Of a stretch of DNA of 64,000 nucleotides, positions 26,157 to 34,599 are shown in pieces; the stretch's first letter is position 1; each line of letters begins with the position of its first letter. The stretch covers positions 179,850-243,849 of the forward strand of contig LUPK01000032.1 in assembly GCA_001627335.1 (NCBI GenBank). Reading direction: 5' to 3'. The notes below the pieces were generated by a model, which was not told the origin of the DNA, made no database searches, and saw nothing but the letters and a program-made list of their open reading frames with translations. The DNA comes from Nocardioides sp. REDSEA-S33_B3 (GTDB lineage: Bacteria; Actinomycetota; Actinomycetes; Propionibacteriales; Nocardioidaceae). The position numbers and the translations under genes were made by a program.

Positions 26157-26191
26157 GTGTGGATTCTAGTTCGAACATGTGTTCGAAACAA
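26157..26191 (-). promoter_or_regulatory. LexA (SOS) box inside a consensus promoter
   Basis: On the minus strand TTGTTT (26186-26191) and TAGAAT (26163-26168) are exactly 17 bp apart. The spacer is almost entirely a perfect LexA palindrome, TTCGAAC-ATGT-GTTCGAA (26170-26187), the Gram-positive/actinobacterial form. Seven bases after TAGAAT comes the A of the DUF222-HNH start codon. A bound LexA would directly block RNA polymerase. Confidence 0.85.
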
Positions 26192-26306
26192 GGGTCTTGG
26201 GACATCTCGGTTGCGGGTTCTCGCTCCGCGGAGCAGCTGACGTCTGGGAGCGACTGCCTCGTTGGCCTCGTAGGCGAGCCGCGCTCTTCTTGCGTCGAGC
26301 CACCAG

Positions 26307-26948
26307 CTACGCGCCGTCGAGCCGCTCGAGGAGCAGCACGAGCTCCAGCTCCCCCTCCGGGAGCGGGTGCACGCGGGTGGTGACGTCGTACCCGTCCTCG
26401 AGCAGCAGGCGCCGCAGCAGGGCCACCAGGCCCTCGAGCCGACGGTCCTTGTGCGCGAGCACGACGACCCGTCCCGAGGCGGTGTGCGCGATGGTCTCGC
26501 CCCCGAAGACCACTCGCACCCGCTCGCCCAGGGCGGCGCCCCACAACGCCGTCCTGAGCGAGTCGGAGTCGTGCGCTGGGCGGTCTCCCTCCGTACCGCC
26601 CGGCGACACGACGACCAGGGCATGGGCCTGCGCGAGGTCGACCCCCGCGCGCCGCTGCTCGGCCACCCTGGTCCGCAGGTGGGCCGTGGTCGCGAGGCCC
26701 GTGAGCGGGTCCTCGCAGGTGAGCCGGTGCAGGTGCCCGAGGGTGGTGTCGGCCCATCCCTCCACGAGGGCCTCCACCTCCTCGGGCCGGGGCTCCCGAC
26801 CCCGCGCCTGCGCCTCGGCCCGCAGGGTGCGCAACGCCTCTCCCACGCTCGCACCGTCCCGCGCCAGGCGACGACCGACGTCCCGTGCGTGCTCGAGCGA
26901 CGTGGGGCCCGGTGCCGGGCGGCGCAGCAGGTCTGCCAGCCTTCCCAT
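26307..26948 (-). CDS. Degenerate GGDEF-like protein
   Basis: A 213-residue protein. Residues 1-75 are helical and charged. DPLTGLATTAHLRTRVAEQ resembles the first motif of GGDEF (diguanylate cyclase) domains, but the active-site GGDEF loop and metal ligands are absent; PGGTEGD occurs elsewhere and is not aligned with it. It may be an inactive cyclase relative with a regulatory or binding role. ATG at 26948 is chosen because GAGGAGGACC precedes it. It diverges from the sigma-fusion gene with a 205-bp gap. Confidence 0.6.
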   Translation of the reverse strand: MGRLADLLRRPAPGPTSLEHARDVGRRLARDGASVGEALRTLRAEAQARGREPRPEEVEALVEGWADTTLGHLHRLTCEDPLTGLATTAHLRTRVAEQRRAGVDLAQAHALVVVSPGGTEGDRPAHDSDSLRTALWGAALGERVRVVFGGETIAHTASGRVVVLAHKDRRLEGLVALLRRLLLEDGYDVTTRVHPLPEGELELVLLLERLDGA

Positions 26949-27090
26949 CCGGTCCTCCTCATCGTCTGCTCCGGTCGTGCACGCCGGCGCTGTCCAGGTG
27001 TTCCGGGACGTCGGCCGCCGCCATCCATGGCGGGTTCTTCGGGGAGGGGACGAGGCCGCGCTGCGGTCATGACGCGGTTCTGCAGAAATC

Positions 27091-27119
27091 GCCGGAAGAA
27101 TTTCTCCGACCGTTCCGGC
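27091..27119. promoter_or_regulatory. Inverted repeat before the sigma-fusion gene
   Basis: GCCGGAA (27091-27097) and TTCCGGC (27113-27119) are perfect inverted arms 15 bp apart, 35 bp before the GTG start. A nested GAAAT/ATTTC pair overlaps the left arm. It may be an operator shared with the divergent gene. Confidence 0.35.
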
Positions 27120-27153
27120 GTGCTGTTCTGCCCACTCGTGCGTTGATAGGGGT

Positions 27154-28770
27154 GTGAGCGCCACCCAGGCGCCCGGGACGGTCCTGGATCGCTCCGACGC
27201 CGACCTCATCGACGCAGTGCGCGCCGGCGACCTGGAGTCGTACGGCGAGCTCTTCGCGCGCCACCAGGACTCCGCCCGCCGCCTGGCGCTGCAGCTCACC
27301 CGCGGCAGCGGCGACGCCGAGGACCTGGTCTCCGACGCGTTCGCGAAGGTGATGGAGGTGCTGGAGCGCGGCGGCGGCCCCGACGAGGCCTTCCGCGCGT
27401 ACCTGCTGACCTCGGTGCGGCGCCTGTACGTCGACCGCACCCGCGTCACCTCGCGGGTGCAGGCCACCGACGACATCGCGGCGTACGACGCGGGCGTGCC
27501 GTTCCACGACAGCGCCGTAGCCGGCTTCGACAACGAGGCCGCGGCCGAGGCGTTCGCCTCGCTGCCCGAGCGGTGGCAGCTGGTGCTGTGGCACACCGAG
27601 GTCGAGGGCGCCAAGCCCGCCGACGTCGCCCCGCTGCTCGGCATCAGCCCGAACTCCGTGGCGGCCCTCGCCTATCGCGCCCGCGAGGGCCTGCGCGAGG
27701 CGTTCCTCGCCGCCCACGCCACCCGCACCGAGGACCCCGACTGCCGTCGGACGCAGTCCATGCTCGGCGGCTACGTCCGCGGCAACTCCTCACGACGCGA
27801 CAGCACCAAGGTCGAGGACCACCTCGAGGGCTGCCGCCGCTGCACCGGCATCTACCTCGAGCTCGCCGAGGTCAACAGCGGCATGGGCGCGCTGCTGGCG
27901 CCGCTGCTGCTCGGTGGCGCCGCCGCGGGGTACGTCGGCTCCGGGGCGCTCGCAGCCACGACGGCGACGACCGCGGGCCTCGGGTGGGGCGGGTGGCTGC
28001 TGGCACTGCCGGGCCGCGCTCGCGACCTCGCCCTGGCCAACCTCCCCGCGACCGCGGCGGCCGGCGTGGCCACCGCCGTCGTCGGGGGCGGTGTCGCGGT
28101 GGGCGTGGCCCGCTCCGGCGACCCGACCCCCGACACCACGGCCGGCCCTGCGGCGTCCGCACCGGCAGCCCTGCCCTCCGCCGGGGCCGACAGCGGGAAC
28201 GACCCCGAGCCCGCGGACCCGGCCGCCGAGCCGGACGACGAGCCTGCAGCGGAATCGGACGTCGAACCCGCCCTGGACCCCGTGGCCGACCTCGAGCCGG
28301 CCCCGCCGGCGGCACAGGAGCCCGCGACCCCCGACCCCACGCCGGCACCGACCGCCGAGCCGACCGCCGGGCCGACCGGCCCCTCCGAGGAGCCGACGCC
28401 CAGGACGGAGCCGGAGCCGGAGCCCACGCCCGAGCCCACACCGGAACCCACACCGACCACCGCACCGCGGGTCACCGCCCAGGGCTCGGCCACGACGGTG
28501 CTCGGCGTCACCTGGCGGGTCGTGCTGGACGTGACGTCCCTGCCCGAGGGCGCCACCGGGCAGGTCCGCCTGAGCAGCGACCGACCGCTGGTGGCGCTCA
28601 CCCTCGACCCGCGGTGCGCCGGCCTCGCGCTCGGCCCCGCCACCTGCTCGCTGGGCACGGGCACCTACACCTTCCGCGCCGTGCCGCTCCCCCTCGGCAC
28701 CACGACCCTGACCTTCGAGGTCACCACCGACGACGGCGAGTCCCTCACCGTGCGGGTCCCGCTCACCTGA
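27154..28770 (+). CDS. ECF sigma factor fused to anti-sigma-like zinc motif, membrane segments and external domain
   Basis: The 538-residue protein starts as an ECF sigma factor: region 2 (about 15-95, GDAEDLVSDAFAKVMEVL) and region 4 (about 128-185, LPERWQLVLW and LLGISPNSVAALAYRARE). It continues with a ZAS-like motif His223-x3-Cys227-x2-Cys230, hydrophobic segments (about 245-285 and 296-318), a Pro/Glu/Asp/Thr linker of about 130 residues including EPTPEPTPEPTP, and a C-terminal beta-rich domain (about 450-538) expected outside the membrane. Such ECF proteins with built-in anti-sigma parts are known in actinobacteria. Release of the sigma part would need proteolysis or a shape change. The start is GTG. 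Confidence 0.85.
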   Translation: MSATQAPGTVLDRSDADLIDAVRAGDLESYGELFARHQDSARRLALQLTRGSGDAEDLVSDAFAKVMEVLERGGGPDEAFRAYLLTSVRRLYVDRTRVTSRVQATDDIAAYDAGVPFHDSAVAGFDNEAAAEAFASLPERWQLVLWHTEVEGAKPADVAPLLGISPNSVAALAYRAREGLREAFLAAHATRTEDPDCRRTQSMLGGYVRGNSSRRDSTKVEDHLEGCRRCTGIYLELAEVNSGMGALLAPLLLGGAAAGYVGSGALAATTATTAGLGWGGWLLALPGRARDLALANLPATAAAGVATAVVGGGVAVGVARSGDPTPDTTAGPAASAPAALPSAGADSGNDPEPADPAAEPDDEPAAESDVEPALDPVADLEPAPPAAQEPATPDPTPAPTAEPTAGPTGPSEEPTPRTEPEPEPTPEPTPEPTPTTAPRVTAQGSATTVLGVTWRVVLDVTSLPEGATGQVRLSSDRPLVALTLDPRCAGLALGPATCSLGTGTYTFRAVPLPLGTTTLTFEVTTDDGESLTVRVPLT

Positions 28771-28853
28771 GTCACACGCACCCACGCCGAGACTGGCGCG
28801 CACTCACCCCAACAGGCGGGCATGACGACTGTCCACGTGGGCAGGCTGCGCCC

Positions 28854-29357
28854 ATGTCGATCAGCCGCACCATCGCCCGTCCGCTCCTCGCCTCCACCTT
28901 CTTCATCGGCGCCACCAACGCCCTCAAGCACAGCGACGCCATGGCCCACAAGGCCGAGACCGTGACCGACAAGCTCGTGCCGCTGCTGCAGAAGGCCGTG
29001 CCCGCCCTCCCCCAGGACCCGCAGACCCTGGTGAGGATCAACGCCGGTGTCCAGCTCACCGCCGCCCTCGGGCTGGCCACCGGCCGCGCCCCCCGCACCT
29101 GCGCCACCGTGCTCGCCGCCTCGCTGGTGCCCACCACGGTCGCCGGCCACCGGTTCTGGGAGGCCGACGACGACGCCTCCGCCCAGCAGCAGCGGCTGCA
29201 CTTCGCCAAGAACCTCTCGCTCCTCGGCGGGCTGGTGATCGCCGCCGGCGACACCGACGGCAAGCCCGGCGTCGCCTGGCGCACCCGCCACCTCGCCAGG
29301 ACCGCCAAGCGCGAGGCCAAGCGCGAGGCGAAGCTGGTGTCGGCCCGCGTCCGATGA
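28854..29357 (+). CDS. DoxX-like small membrane protein
   Basis: A 167-residue protein: RPLLASTFFIGATNALKH opens it as in DoxX-family proteins, with membrane segments near 5-20, 65-80, 87-105 and 125-140, and a Lys/Arg-rich end (AKREAKREAKL). The DoxX family covers poorly defined oxidoreductase-associated membrane proteins, so the role is open. It follows the sigma-fusion gene by 83 bp and precedes aroA. Confidence 0.75.
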   Translation: MSISRTIARPLLASTFFIGATNALKHSDAMAHKAETVTDKLVPLLQKAVPALPQDPQTLVRINAGVQLTAALGLATGRAPRTCATVLAASLVPTTVAGHRFWEADDDASAQQQRLHFAKNLSLLGGLVIAAGDTDGKPGVAWRTRHLARTAKREAKREAKLVSARVR

Positions 29358-29399
29358 GCCGACCCGCGCGCCACGACCGGCCCCGACTAGGCTGCGCGG

Positions 29400-30689
29400 G
29401 TGCCTGACGCCCCGCTGCCCGACCCCTGGCCGGCACCGCGCGCCACCAGCCCCGTGGAGGCGACGGTCAGCCTGCCCGGCAGCAAGAGCCTCACCAACCG
29501 TGCGCTGGTGCTGGCGGCCCTGGCCGACGGGCCCAGCGTCGTACGACGGGCGCTGCGGTCGCGCGACTCCCTGCTGATGGCCGCGGCCCTCACCGGGCTA
29601 GGCTCGCACGTCGACACCAGCACCGACGACTGGACGGTCACACCCGGCGCGTTCGCGGGTGACACCCAGGTCGACTGCGGGCTGGCCGGCACCGTCATGC
29701 GGTTCGTGCCCCCGGTGGCGGCGCTGTCCCACGGCACCGTCTCCTTCGACGGCGACCCGCACATGCGCACCCGCCCCATCGGCGAGGTGCTGCTCGCGCT
29801 GCGCCACCTCGGCGTCGAGGTGGACGACGACGACCGCGGCGCGCTGCCGTTCCGGCTGCGCGGCCACGGGTCGGTGCGCGGCGGTCGCGTGGTGCTCGAC
29901 GCCTCGCAGTCCTCGCAGTTCGTGTCCGCGCTGCTGCTGGCCGGCGTGCGCTACGACGAGGGCATCGACGTGCGCCACGACGGCAAGCCGATCCCGTCCC
30001 TGCCGCACATCGACATGACGGTGGCGATGCTGCGCGAGCAGGACGTCGAGGTCGACGACAGCGACGCCAACCGGTGGGCGGTCGCCCCCGGTCCGCTGCG
30101 GGCGCTGGACCGCACCATCGAGCCCGACCTCTCCAACGCCGGCCCGTTCCTCGCCCTCGCCGCGGTGACCGGCGGCAGCGTCACCGTCCGCGACTGGCCA
30201 TCGGAGACCACCCAGGCCGGCGACGCCTGGGGCGAGCTGCTCACCGCGATGGGCTGCGAGGTCGAGCACGCCTCCGCCGGGCTGCGGGTCACCGGCCCCG
30301 CGCCCGGCACCCTCCAGGGCCTCGACGTCGACCTGCACGACGTCGGCGAGCTGACCCCGGTCGTCGCCGCGCTGTGCGCCCTGGCCACGACCCCCAGCCA
30401 CCTGCGCGGGGTCGGCCACATCCGTCACCACGAGACCGACCGGCTCGCCGCCCTGGCCCGTGAGCTCGGGGGTCTCGGCGCCGACGTCACCGAGCACCCC
30501 GACGGCCTCTCCTTCCGCCCGGCACCGCTGCACGGCGGGCTCTTCCACACCTACGCCGACCACCGGATGGCCCACGCCGGCGTGGTCGTCGGGGCCGCGG
30601 TCGACGACGTGCTCGTCGAGGACGTCGCCACGACCGCCAAGACCTTCACCGACTTCGCCGGGGCCTGGTCGGCCCTCTTCGGGCGCTGA
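29400..30689 (+). CDS. aroA: 3-phosphoshikimate 1-carboxyvinyltransferase (EPSP synthase)
   Basis: The 429-residue protein shows the EPSP synthase signature [16 protein letters not shown] near the start, [11 protein letters not shown] (PEP-binding loop; the usual G-N-A-G-T is here L-A-G-T), [16 protein letters not shown] and the C-terminal [11 protein letters not shown]. It makes EPSP from shikimate-3-phosphate and phosphoenolpyruvate for aromatic amino acid synthesis. GTG start. rsgA follows 13 bp later, as in M. tuberculosis, so the two are co-transcribed. Confidence 0.95.
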   Translation: MPDAPLPDPWPAPRATSPVEATVSLPGSKSLTNRALVLAALADGPSVVRRALRSRDSLLMAAALTGLGSHVDTSTDDWTVTPGAFAGDTQVDCGLAGTVMRFVPPVAALSHGTVSFDGDPHMRTRPIGEVLLALRHLGVEVDDDDRGALPFRLRGHGSVRGGRVVLDASQSSQFVSALLLAGVRYDEGIDVRHDGKPIPSLPHIDMTVAMLREQDVEVDDSDANRWAVAPGPLRALDRTIEPDLSNAGPFLALAAVTGGSVTVRDWPSETTQAGDAWGELLTAMGCEVEHASAGLRVTGPAPGTLQGLDVDLHDVGELTPVVAALCALATTPSHLRGVGHIRHHETDRLAALARELGGLGADVTEHPDGLSFRPAPLHGGLFHTYADHRMAHAGVVVGAAVDDVLVEDVATTAKTFTDFAGAWSALFGR

Positions 30690-30702
30690 GGCGGGCAGGT
30701 CG

Positions 30703-31701
30703 ATGAGCGGGCGCTACTCCGAGCACGACCACGAGCACTACGAGCGGCCGCGGCGACGGACCCGCCCCCGCACCAAGGAGCGCCCGTCGTACGACGACGC
30801 GACCGACGCGGTCGTCGTGACCGTCGACCGGGGTCGGTTCACGCTGCGCGTCGAGGACCGCGTCGTGATGGCGGTCAAGGCCCGCCCCCTGGGCCGCAAG
30901 GGCGTCGTGGTGGGCGACCGGGTCCGCGTGGTCGGCGACGTCTCGGGCGACGAGGGCTCGTTGGCGCGCATCGTCGAGGTCGAGAAGCGCTCCACGGTGC
31001 TGCGACGCACCGCCGACGACGACGACCCCGTGGAGCGGGTGATCGTCTCCAACGCCGACCAGCTCGTGGTCGTGACGGCGCTGGCCGACCCCGAGCCGCG
31101 GCCCGGCCTGCTGGACCGCGCGCTCGTCGCGGCCTACGACGCCGGCATGCGCCCCCTGCTGTGCCTCACCAAGGCCGACCTCGCCTCCCCCGACGCCCTG
31201 CTGTCGACGTACCGCTCGCTCGGGGTCCCCTGGGTCGTCACGCAGCGCGGCGGCGACCTCACCGAGCTGCGCGACGAGCTCGCCGGTCGCATCAGCGTGC
31301 TGATCGGTCACTCGGGCGTCGGCAAGTCCACCTTGGTCAACGCCCTGGTCCCCGACGCCGACCGCGAGGTCGGGCACGTCAACGCCGTCACCGGCCGCGG
31401 GCGACACACCTCGACGTCGGCCTACCTGCTGGCGCTGCCGGAGCACGACGGCCGCCCCGGGTGGATCGTCGACACCCCGGGCATCCGTTCCTTCGGGCTG
31501 GCCCACGTCGAGCCCGAGCACCTCATCGAGGCCTTCCCCGACCTCGACGAGATGACCGAGGAGTGCCCCCGCGGGTGCACCCACGGCAGCGAGGAGCCCG
31601 AGTGCGGGCTCGACGAGGCCCTGGCCGCCGGCACCGCCGACCCCGACCGGGTCACCTCGTTCCGGCGGCTCCTCGCCGCGAGGTCCGAGCCCGCCTGGTG
31701 A
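30703..31701 (+). CDS. rsgA: Ribosome small-subunit GTPase RsgA
   Basis: A 332-residue circularly permuted GTPase: an OB-like N-terminal domain after a charged Arg/His/Asp-rich leader (1-35), then G4 (LTKADL), G1 (GHSGVGKSTL), G3 (DTPGIRSFG), and a C-terminal zinc knuckle with ECPRGCTHGSEEPECGL. It releases late 30S assembly factors. It is the second gene after aroA, and the operon ends at the palindrome 31705-31732. Confidence 0.95.
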   Translation: MSGRYSEHDHEHYERPRRRTRPRTKERPSYDDATDAVVVTVDRGRFTLRVEDRVVMAVKARPLGRKGVVVGDRVRVVGDVSGDEGSLARIVEVEKRSTVLRRTADDDDPVERVIVSNADQLVVVTALADPEPRPGLLDRALVAAYDAGMRPLLCLTKADLASPDALLSTYRSLGVPWVVTQRGGDLTELRDELAGRISVLIGHSGVGKSTLVNALVPDADREVGHVNAVTGRGRHTSTSAYLLALPEHDGRPGWIVDTPGIRSFGLAHVEPEHLIEAFPDLDEMTEECPRGCTHGSEEPECGLDEALAAGTADPDRVTSFRRLLAARSEPAW

Positions 31702-31704
31702 CGC

Positions 31705-31732
31705 CGAGCCGGCGTAGTGATGCGCCGGCTCG
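31705..31732. repeat. Dispersed 28-bp palindrome, copy 1 (likely bidirectional terminator)
   Basis: A 10-bp stem (31705-31714 with 31723-31732) closes an 8-base loop TAGTGATG, between the convergent stop codons of rsgA and the DUF2231-like gene. The reverse complement of the element at 39932-39959 matches it in 26 of 28 positions. Confidence 0.75.
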
Positions 31733-31744
31733 ACGGGCCCGGGC

Positions 31745-32173
31745 TCAGCCGCCCCAGACCGCCCGGGCCCCCGCGTCACCGGTCAGCACGACGGCGACCA
31801 CCGTGGCCACCCCGCCGACCGCGGCCAGCAGCGGCAGGACGCGGGCGGCACGACCCGTGCGCAGCGTCGTCGCCGCCACCGCCAGGGCCGAGAAGGCCAG
31901 GGTCACCCACAGCGCGAGGACCGCGCGGTCCTCGTGGGTGCCGACCGCGGGGATGTTCGACAGGGCCGGGTTGTCCTCGAGGTAGCTGTCGCCGCTGAGG
32001 TAGGCCAGCACGACGAAGACCGCCGCAAGCACCGCGGTGACGAGCGTGACGCCGCGCAGCCGCTCGCGCAGTGCGGGGACGGCGTACGCCACGGCCAGCA
32101 GGCCGGCCACCGGGCCGAACACGACGGCCCCGTGGACGAGCAGGGCGTGGGCGGGCATCCCGTTGATCTCCAT
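31745..32173 (-). CDS. DUF2231-like membrane protein
   Basis: A 142-residue protein beginning MEINGMPAHALLVHGAVVF, with the conserved PAH-x3-VH histidines of DUF2231-type proteins, and four membrane segments (about 8-30, 38-58, 86-106, 113-133). DUF2231 proteins may bind haem; function is not established. It stands alone, convergent with rsgA and divergent from hisN. Confidence 0.7.
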   Translation of the reverse strand: MEINGMPAHALLVHGAVVFGPVAGLLAVAYAVPALRERLRGVTLVTAVLAAVFVVLAYLSGDSYLEDNPALSNIPAVGTHEDRAVLALWVTLAFSALAVAATTLRTGRAARVLPLLAAVGGVATVVAVVLTGDAGARAVWGG

Positions 32174-32230
32174 GGACCACCACCGTAGGCCCAACCGGGC
32201 CGGATGCACCTGAGGCTAGCCTGTGCGTTC

Positions 32231-33106
32231 GTGGCCACCCCCGACTTCACCGACGACCTCCGCCTGGCCCACGTGCTGGCCGACGACGCGGACTCGCTGA
32301 CGACCGCGCGCTTCAAGGCCCTGGACCTGCACGTGATGAGCAAGCCGGACCTCACGCCGGTGACCGACGCCGACCAGGCCGTCGAGGAGTCGATCCGCCG
32401 CACGCTCTCGCGGGTCCGCTCGCGCGACGCCATCACCGGCGAGGAGCAGGGCACCACCGGCAACAGCCAGCGCCGCTGGATCGTCGACCCGATCGACGGC
32501 ACCAAGAACTTCGTGCGCGGCGTCCCCGTCTGGGCCACCCTGATCTCCCTGGTCGTCGACGACGAGGTCGTGGTCGGCGTCGTCTCCGCGCCGCAGCTGC
32601 AGCGCCGCTGGTGGGCGTCGGCCGGCGGCGGCGCCTGGACCGGCAAGTCGCTGCTCAAGGCCACCCGCATGCAGGTCTCCGACGTACGCCGCCTCGAGGA
32701 CGCCTCCTTCTCCTACTCCTCCCTGTCCGGCTGGGAGGACCGTGACCGCCTCGAGGACGTGCTGTCGCTGATGCGACGGTGCTGGCGCACCCGCGCGTAC
32801 GGCGACTTCTGGTCCTACATGCTCGTGGCCGAGGGCGCGGTCGACATCGCCGCGGAGCCCGAGCTCGAGGTCTACGACATGGCCGCCCTCGACGTGATCG
32901 TGCGCGAGGCGGGCGGCTCCTTCACCTCCCTCGACGGCAGCGCCGGCCCCTGGGGCGGCAACGCGGTGGCCACCAACACCCACCTGCACGACGCCGCGCT
33001 GGCCTTCCTCGGCGGCCTGCCCGACGACGCCGGGGACGACCCGGACCAGCCGCGCAGCGGTCCGGGCTCGGTCTCGGACCTGCGCGCGCGCCGCTCGCGG
33101 GACTGA
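32231..33106 (+). CDS. hisN: Histidinol-phosphatase, inositol-monophosphatase-like
   Basis: A 291-residue member of the IMPase superfamily. Metal and phosphate ligands are visible: GEEQG, WIVDPIDGTKNFVRG with both aspartates, and a C-terminal EVYDMAALDVIVREAGG with the third aspartate. Its best family match is actinobacterial HisN (histidinol-phosphate to histidinol), but inositol-phosphatase activity cannot be excluded. GTG start after a lower-quality ribosome site; the tail is Asp/Pro-rich and probably disordered. Confidence 0.8.
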   Translation: MATPDFTDDLRLAHVLADDADSLTTARFKALDLHVMSKPDLTPVTDADQAVEESIRRTLSRVRSRDAITGEEQGTTGNSQRRWIVDPIDGTKNFVRGVPVWATLISLVVDDEVVVGVVSAPQLQRRWWASAGGGAWTGKSLLKATRMQVSDVRRLEDASFSYSSLSGWEDRDRLEDVLSLMRRCWRTRAYGDFWSYMLVAEGAVDIAAEPELEVYDMAALDVIVREAGGSFTSLDGSAGPWGGNAVATNTHLHDAALAFLGGLPDDAGDDPDQPRSGPGSVSDLRARRSRD

Positions 33107-33210
33107 CCCCTCCCGGAGGCGTCCACGAGAGGCGTCGGACCCTGTACGCGTGAGCGGCGTCACTTGTACCGTCGTGGCAACGCTCCCGTCCCCGACCCAG
33201 GAGGTCCCCC

Positions 33211-33645
33211 GTGAACATCGCCGCCGTGCTGGACGCCAAGGACCGGGGCCGCGAGGTCGTCAGCATCACCCCCGACGCCGGGGTGCGTGAGCTGCTCGCC
33301 CTGCTGGCCGAGCACAACGTCGGCGCGGTGGTGGTCAGCCGCGACGGGCGCACCCTCGACGGCATCGTGAGCGAGCGCGACGTCGTGCGTCACCTGCACC
33401 ACGACGGCACGGTGGTCGACAACACCGTGGGGGCGATCATGACCGAGGTGGTGGAGACCTGCCGGCCCGACGCCGGCCTCGACGAGGTCATGGAGACGAT
33501 GACGCGTCGTCGCTTCCGCCACCTGCCCGTCGTCGGCGACGAGGGCCTGGTCGGCGTCGTCAGCATCGGCGACGTGGTCAAGCACAAGATCGGGCAGCTG
33601 GAGTTCGAGCGCGACCAGCTCGACTCCTACGTGCACCAGGCCTGA
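33211..33645 (+). CDS. Tandem CBS-domain protein
   Basis: A 144-residue protein made of two CBS motifs (about 12-68 and 74-128; GIVSERDVVRHL and GVVSIGDVVKHKI end them). Pairs of CBS domains bind adenosine nucleotides and act as energy or redox sensors. A perfect AGGAGGT lies before the GTG start, suggesting high expression. No partner enzyme is adjacent. Its last 19 bases overlap the convergent FHA gene. Confidence 0.85.
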   Translation: MNIAAVLDAKDRGREVVSITPDAGVRELLALLAEHNVGAVVVSRDGRTLDGIVSERDVVRHLHHDGTVVDNTVGAIMTEVVETCRPDAGLDEVMETMTRRRFRHLPVVGDEGLVGVVSIGDVVKHKIGQLEFERDQLDSYVHQA

Positions 33646-34403
33646 GATCGCAGCTCGCCGAGGCTGACGCGGTGCCCGCCGACGCGGATGTCGCTGTCGG
33701 CGTCGACGACCTGGCTCACCACGGGCGACCCGTCGACGACGCACCCGCCGGCCAGTGCCCTGAGCACCGAGCGGCCCTCCAGGTCGTGCCCCAGGACGGC
33801 ATGACGGGGCCGCAGGCCGGGGAGCACCACGTCGCAGGCGGGGTGGGACCCGATGACCAGGGTCGCGGGCAGCCCGACGGCGCTCGTCGTGGGCGCGGTC
33901 GTGGGCGCGGGGGTGGGCGCGGCCGTGGGCGCCGGGGAGAGCGCTGGCGCCGGGACGACGCTCGGCAGCCGGCGTACCGCTCGCACGCCGCGTACGCCGC
34001 GGAGCAGCCGACTCCCCGCCGCGTCGATCCCTGCGAGGGCCAGGTCCTGGGGCCGGCCCGCGCGGACCGCCGGCAGCCCGGGCAGCCGCCACACACCACC
34101 GCGGTCACCGCCGCCCAGCGTGAGCAGCCGCCGGCCGCGACGCTCCACGTGCAGTGCCACGCCGTGGTCGGCCAGCAGGTCGGCCAGGGCCCGGACACCG
34201 GCCCAGTCGACACCCACCCCGGAGCGCGGGGGCGACGCCGCACCGTCGGGCGCGAGGTCCACGACGACCTGACGGCCGCGTCCGCGCACACGCACCACCG
34301 CGGTGCTGCCATCGGCGTGCTCGGTGCTGATCTCGAGATCGATGTCCAGGTCGATGTCGAGGTGGGGGCCGCGCGCAGAGCCGGGCCCTGCGACCGGGCT
34401 CAT
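33627..34403 (-). CDS. FHA-domain protein
   Basis: A 258-residue protein. The first half (about 10-130) is unrecognised, with alternating Asp/Ile-Leu residues (HLDIDLDIDLEI). A Pro/Ala/Thr linker (about 160-185) leads to a C-terminal FHA domain: TLVIGSHPACDVVLPGLRPRHAVL. The usual phosphothreonine-binding S-R-x-H is changed to LRPRHA, so binding may be altered. ATG at 34403 overlaps the stop of a 51-residue ORF (ATGA), so the two are coupled. Confidence 0.75.
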   Translation of the reverse strand: MSPVAGPGSARGPHLDIDLDIDLEISTEHADGSTAVVRVRGRGRQVVVDLAPDGAASPPRSGVGVDWAGVRALADLLADHGVALHVERRGRRLLTLGGGDRGGVWRLPGLPAVRAGRPQDLALAGIDAAGSRLLRGVRGVRAVRRLPSVVPAPALSPAPTAAPTPAPTTAPTTSAVGLPATLVIGSHPACDVVLPGLRPRHAVLGHDLEGRSVLRALAGGCVVDGSPVVSQVVDADSDIRVGGHRVSLGELRSQAWCT

Positions 34404-34555
34404 GACCGTTCCTCGTCGACGTCGCCGCCGCTGACCGCCACGTGCCCGCGCACCCGCCACCGCGAGTGGCCGGTCGTGCCGGGCACCTCCACCTCGACGT
34501 CGGCGAGGTCCTGGTCCCACGTATCGATCCGACCGACCGTCGGGGTGCTCCCCAT
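34400..34555 (-). CDS. Unrecognised 51-residue protein coupled to the FHA gene
   Basis: A short ORF from ATG at 34555 to TGA at 34400-34402, overlapping the FHA start by four bases. The product (MGSTPTVGRIDTWDQD...) is acidic with two Trp residues, and has alternating Val/Glu residues that suggest a beta strand pair. No family is recognised. Evidence that it is real: in-frame length, ATGA coupling, GC-rich third positions and its place as first ORF of the unit. Confidence 0.6.
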   Translation of the reverse strand: MGSTPTVGRIDTWDQDLADVEVEVPGTTGHSRWRVRGHVAVSGGDVDEERS

Positions 34556-34599
34556 GCCAGCCACCACCCTTCCACAGGTTCCTCAACAGGCTGTTAAGG

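Noticed and set aside
26949..27644. N-terminal extension of the GGDEF-like gene across the sigma-fusion gene
   Set aside because: A good ribosome site lies before the ATG at 26948, and the extension is antisense to sigma region 2 and 4.
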